DNA of 6,344 nucleotides, taken from assembly GCA_021734725.1 (NCBI GenBank), contig JAIPIM010000235.1, forward strand, positions 1 to 6,344, in the 5' to 3' direction. Numbering within the stretch: position 1 is the stretch's first letter; each line of letters opens with the position of its first letter. This DNA is from Minisyncoccota bacterium (GTDB lineage Bacteria; Verrucomicrobiota; Lentisphaeria; Oligosphaerales; MVZH01). This document shows, one piece after another, positions 4,701 through 6,344 of the stretch. Below the pieces are notes generated by a model. The model was not told the DNA's origin. It was given only the letters and a program-made list of their open reading frames with translations, and did not search any database. The position numbers and the translations under genes are program-made.

Positions 4701-4724
4701 GTACGTGTCGATTTTCATGTTCGG

Positions 4725-4979
4725 CTAATAGTGGTACCGCGCTTGTGCAATGAGGATTTGGTTCTTTTCTACAGAGTACACTAAGCGGTGCTCATCTGTG
4801 ATGCGCCGTGACCAGAATCCTGCCATGTCGTGCTTTAGCGGCTCTGGTTTTCCTATGCCATCAAACGGATCACGTTCAATTTCCTTGATAAGGCGAATGA
4901 TGCGTTTGGCGAGCTTGCGATCGTGATCTACCCAGTAGGTAAAGTCATCCCAGCCATGATCAGCGAAAACGATCTTCAT
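4725..4979 (-). CDS. yoeB: YoeB toxin, ribosome-dependent mRNA endonuclease
   Basis: An 84-residue protein, the same length as E. coli YoeB and collinear with it. YoeB binds the ribosomal A site and cleaves mRNA; YefM neutralises it. Conserved blocks seen are WDDFTYW, LIKEIERDPFDGIGKPEPLK, GFWSRRITDEHRLVY and the C-terminal ARYHY. Counting from the ATG at 4979, the catalytic residues known from E. coli YoeB are all present: Glu46 (KPEPLK), Arg65 (EHRLVY), His83 and Tyr84 (terminal YHY). It looks active. The yefM stop (4981-4979) overlaps this ATG by one base (TGATG), so toxin translation is coupled. An upstream GTG at 4982 would add one residue, but the ATG gives the exact family length and has GGAA five bases upstream. 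Confidence 0.95.
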   Translation of the reverse strand: MKIVFADHGWDDFTYWVDHDRKLAKRIIRLIKEIERDPFDGIGKPEPLKHDMAGFWSRRITDEHRLVYSVEKNQILIAQARYHY

Positions 4980-5233
4980 CACAATTCCGGGAGTTCGTGT
5001 TCGCAGCCGTTTCCAGAACGAAGCTGGTCAACGGCTTCTCGCAAACGTCTTGCATTCCTCGGACTGCGCAGGAGGTATGAAGTCTCTTCAAGTGACGTAT
5101 AGTCCTCCATCGACATCATGACAACTGCTTGATCTCGCCTCCGAGTGATGACAACTGGGTCATGGTCTTCGCAGGCGCGTTGCATTGTCGTTGCCAGGTT
5201 CTCTCGGGCTGCTGTGTAGGTCATTGTTTTCAT
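4979..5233 (-). CDS. yefM: YefM antitoxin (Phd/YefM family)
   Basis: An 84-residue antitoxin from ATG 5233: MKTMTYTAARENLATTMQRA, CEDHDPVVITRRRDQAVVMM, SMEDYTSLEETSYLLRSPRN, ARRLREAVDQLRSGNG, then an acidic tail. It aligns throughout with E. coli YefM, whose N-terminal domain dimerises and binds DNA and whose C-terminal helix covers the YoeB active site. I chose ATG 5233 because the product then matches YefM in length; the frame is open to 5332, but the extra residues run into the palindrome next to the IS remnant. A second in-frame ATG at 5224 is possible. It forms an operon with yoeB (TGATG overlap). Two imperfect TGTACA-like hexamers just upstream are candidate operator cores. Confidence 0.94.
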   Translation of the reverse strand: MKTMTYTAARENLATTMQRACEDHDPVVITRRRDQAVVMMSMEDYTSLEETSYLLRSPRNARRLREAVDQLRSGNGCEHELPEL

Positions 5234-5234
5234 A

Positions 5235-5252
5235 TGGACAGTATCCCGTACA
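5235..5252 (-). promoter_or_regulatory. candidate YefM operator: two TGTACA-like hexamers
   Basis: On the minus strand, TGTACG (5252-5247) and TGTCCA (5240-5235) each match TGTACA at five of six positions and are exactly 12 bases apart centre to centre. As I recall, E. coli yefM-yoeB has TGTACA cores with this same spacing. Confidence 0.45.
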
Positions 5253-5269
5253 TAACCGTGAAATGCAAC
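5241..5269 (-). promoter_or_regulatory. candidate yefM-yoeB promoter
   Basis: On the minus strand TTGCAT is followed after 17 bases by GATACT, the latter with four of six matches to TATAAT. The -10 element lies between the two TGTACA-like hexamers, so repressor binding would block RNA polymerase. The -35 match is weak (three of six). Confidence 0.3.
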
Positions 5270-5292
5270 ATCTATTTTGAGCAACGAACGCT

Positions 5293-5350
5293 GCCGTTGA
5301 GGCGCTCCGGGGAGGCCGTTCGCGGCCTTCACGGAGTCGCCTCCGACGGC
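5293..5350. repeat. 58-base imperfect palindrome upstream of yefM-yoeB
   Basis: Successive arms pair as GCCGT/ACGGC, GAGGCG/CGCCTC, CTCCG/CGGAG and AGGCCG/CGGCCT, separated by small internal loops or a bulge, around a TTCG loop: 22 base pairs in 58 bases. It stands between the yefM promoter and the transposase remnant. Integron attC sites, IS ends and REP-type repeats can look like this. The core attC ends (RYYYAAC/GTTRRRY) are not properly present, so an IS-associated or REP-type repeat is more likely. Confidence 0.55.
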
Positions 5351-5683
5351 TTGTTGTGCAGTCTGTTTCTCACGACGTCAACGATGCTCATGCCTTCTTT
5401 CACAAGTGGTACGTGCTCGCCGTACGATCGAAGCTGGAGCCCATCAAGAAGGTTGCACGTACCTTCAAAGCTCACATCGCTGGCATCGTCAGCATCTTCA
5501 AGCATGGCTTCCGTAATGCCCTGGCCGAAGGCGTCAACAGCCGCATCCAACTCATGGTGCAGAAGTCCTGTGGCTACCGCAACCGGGAGCGTCTCAAGAC
5601 CGACATCCTGTTCCACTTCGGCGGCTTGAGCATGGATCCGCTACCCGTTCAATGAAAAATCCCCCCACAAACCCGGAAGCGCC
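5301..5683 (+). mobile_element. ISL3-type insertion sequence remnant
   Basis: The element contains the transposase C-terminus (5356-5655) and, 16 bases past its stop, CCCGGAAGCGCC (5672-5683), which resembles the terminal inverted repeat of ISL3-family elements. The reverse complement GGCGCTTCCGGG recurs with one base missing as GGCGCTCCGGG at 5301-5311, suggesting the left end lies there and that most of the element between was deleted. No 8-base target duplication is seen across these limits (GCCGTTGA versus TAGCAGAA). The right end is moderately supported, the left end weakly. Confidence 0.5.
5356..5655 (+). pseudogene. ISL3-family transposase, C-terminal fragment
   Basis: About 90 residues align with the C-terminal end of ISL3-family DDE transposases: AHAFFHKWYVLAVRSKLEPI, KKVARTFKAHIAGIVSIFKH, RNALAEGVNSRIQLM, KSCGYRNRERLKTDILFHFGG, ending with TGA at 5653-5655. 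The NAxxEGxNSxIQ block is the most diagnostic and probably carries the catalytic Glu of the DDE triad. The family's zinc-finger and helix-turn-helix N-terminus and both catalytic Asp residues, roughly 300 residues, are missing. The frame begins in unrelated sequence next to the palindrome and is stopped by TGA at 5278-5280. It cannot be an active transposase. Homologous sequence starts at about 5380. Confidence 0.85.
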
Positions 5684-5726
5684 TAGCAGAATGTCTACCA
5701 TTTATGTTTGATGAGGTGAATATAGT

Positions 5727-6344
5727 TCACCCAAGTTCCAGCTCTGAGAATGATTCCCGCAACGTAAGCCTTTTAAGAGAGGACGTCTGTTCCAGTAATG
5801 TTCGTTCGCGGTCTTTAGCCATGACTCGAACACCAGGAGCTTTATCTATCACAAGCGTTGCGACTTCCGGTGCCTGGTCTGCATTGCTATCCCGCACGAA
5901 GTGTCTAATAGTGAAATTCTTAACTCGAGTTTCGCAATCAATCAGTGCCTTGCGTGCTCCAGGAGTACTCCACCATACTTTGATCTCATCAATTTCGATG
6001 TTTTCGATGCAGCCGACACCCTCCGCAAAATCCTCATCCATGAAGAGTGGGGTCCTGCAATAACGGGCAGCATCCATGTTAATGGCAAAAGCGCGACACC
6101 CCGCGACTACATTTTCGAAACGAATGTTCCGAATGGGTGAGACATAGCTCAACATCCGGATAGCTGTATGGCAATCTTCTGCATAGAGATTACGAAAGAT
6201 GATGTTCTCAATAGGACCGCATACCATTCCGCTGTTCTCAAGGCGGTGCATCGCGTCGTCAGCGTTGAGCGCAATTAGGTCATCATTGGGTTGGCCTTTG
6301 GTGAGCGCCCGAATATCTTCTACGACACCGTTCTTTACAAAACC
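5727..6344 (-). CDS. GH28-like (polygalacturonase-type) beta-helix protein, C-terminal part (runs off right edge)
   Basis: 205 residues are visible, open at the right edge and ending with TGA at 5729-5727. The visible part starts GFVKNGVVEDIRALTKG, then NDDLIALNADDA (DD at visible residues 21-22), CGPIENIIFRNLYAEDC, HTAIRMLSYVSPIRNIRFEN, CRAFAINMDAARYCRTP, GCIENIEIDEIKVWW, and KNFTIRHFVRD. The repeated IENIxF/IRNIxFEN strands fit a right-handed beta-helix, and DDLIAL resembles the catalytic DD motif of family 28 glycoside hydrolases. The GHG motif of classical polygalacturonases is not recognisable, and TAIRMLS stands where RIK would be expected, so catalysis may differ from pectin hydrolysis or be absent. 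The in-frame ATG at 6251 is internal, since homologous sequence extends upstream to the edge. The stop lies 43 bases from the IS remnant. Probable role: processing of plant or algal polysaccharide. Confidence 0.75.
   Translation of the reverse strand, partial: GFVKNGVVEDIRALTKGQPNDDLIALNADDAMHRLENSGMVCGPIENIIFRNLYAEDCHTAIRMLSYVSPIRNIRFENVVAGCRAFAINMDAARYCRTPLFMDEDFAEGVGCIENIEIDEIKVWWSTPGARKALIDCETRVKNFTIRHFVRDSNADQAPEVATLVIDKAPGVRVMAKDRERTLLEQTSSLKRLTLRESFSELELG

Noticed and set aside
4251..4718. 155-codon minus-strand frame across the intron relic
   Set aside because: Low-complexity Arg/Gly/Pro-rich translation that overlaps the end of the beta-helix gene, the hairpins and the intron-like structure. 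The lipoprotein signal in another frame is more convincing.
5270..5365. Integron attC site covering the 58-base palindrome
   Set aside because: The flanking sequences GAGCAAC and GTTGTGC fit the RYYYAAC/GTTRRRY core poorly, and the spacing on the two sides is asymmetric. No integrase is present and the neighbouring genes are not in a cassette-like array.
5329..5629. Open frames in other phases or antisense to the transposase fragment
   Set aside because: Only the frame ending at 5655 gives the ISL3 transposase blocks; the others are shadows.
5901..6140. Plus-strand frame opposite the GH28-like gene
   Set aside because: It is antisense to a reading frame with clear beta-helix repeats that is open to the window edge.

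Overview
The window looks like a chromosomal accessory region from a bacterium of the Planctomycetes-Verrucomicrobia-Chlamydiae group, most likely Kiritimatiellota or a close relative. This rests on recalled family resemblance: a secreted protein with GANxGW repeats and calcium-binding DxDxDG loops, a secreted right-handed beta-helix protein with a PPGSPAPTM-type N-terminus and a DPWANFS-type C-terminus, and a small lipoprotein with a VDRGRDAADI motif. No rRNA, tRNA or CRISPR array was found, so the phylum call is an inference.

Layout. (1) Positions 1-730, minus strand: one uninterrupted reading frame holds a small lipoprotein and then, in frame, the N-terminus of an MBL-fold metallo-hydrolase that has its own Shine-Dalgarno sequence and ATG and runs off the left edge. 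(2) Positions 783-1727, minus strand: a complete VapBC toxin-antitoxin pair with a promoter and palindromic operator candidate, followed by an unrecognised open frame that overlaps the end of vapC. (3) Positions 1728-2416: about 690 bases without a convincing gene but rich in hairpins, including a GTAG-headed REP-like palindrome. (4) Positions 2417-4320, plus strand: two genes for secreted proteins, the GANxGW-repeat protein and the beta-helix protein, each preceded by a promoter candidate. (5) Positions 4321-4724: hairpins, a decayed group II intron 3' end, a 41-codon lipoprotein stub cut off at that relic, and a second GTAG-headed hairpin. (6) Positions 4725-5233, minus strand: a complete YefM-YoeB toxin-antitoxin pair. 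(7) Positions 5293-5683: a 58-base imperfect palindrome and the C-terminal remnant of an ISL3-type transposase. (8) Positions 5727-6344, minus strand: the C-terminal part of a GH28-like (polygalacturonase-type) beta-helix protein that runs off the right edge.

The two toxin-antitoxin modules should each be self-regulated and act independently. The secreted proteins and the GH28-like protein fit an organism that degrades or binds polysaccharide, but no operon links them here. Two toxin-antitoxin modules, an IS remnant, an intron relic and several dispersed palindromes within 6.3 kb indicate a region shaped by repeated insertion and decay. I saw no clear new multi-gene system. The most unusual items are the stop-less lipoprotein/MBL fusion frame, the truncated lipoprotein at the intron relic, and the pair of GTAG-headed hairpins.
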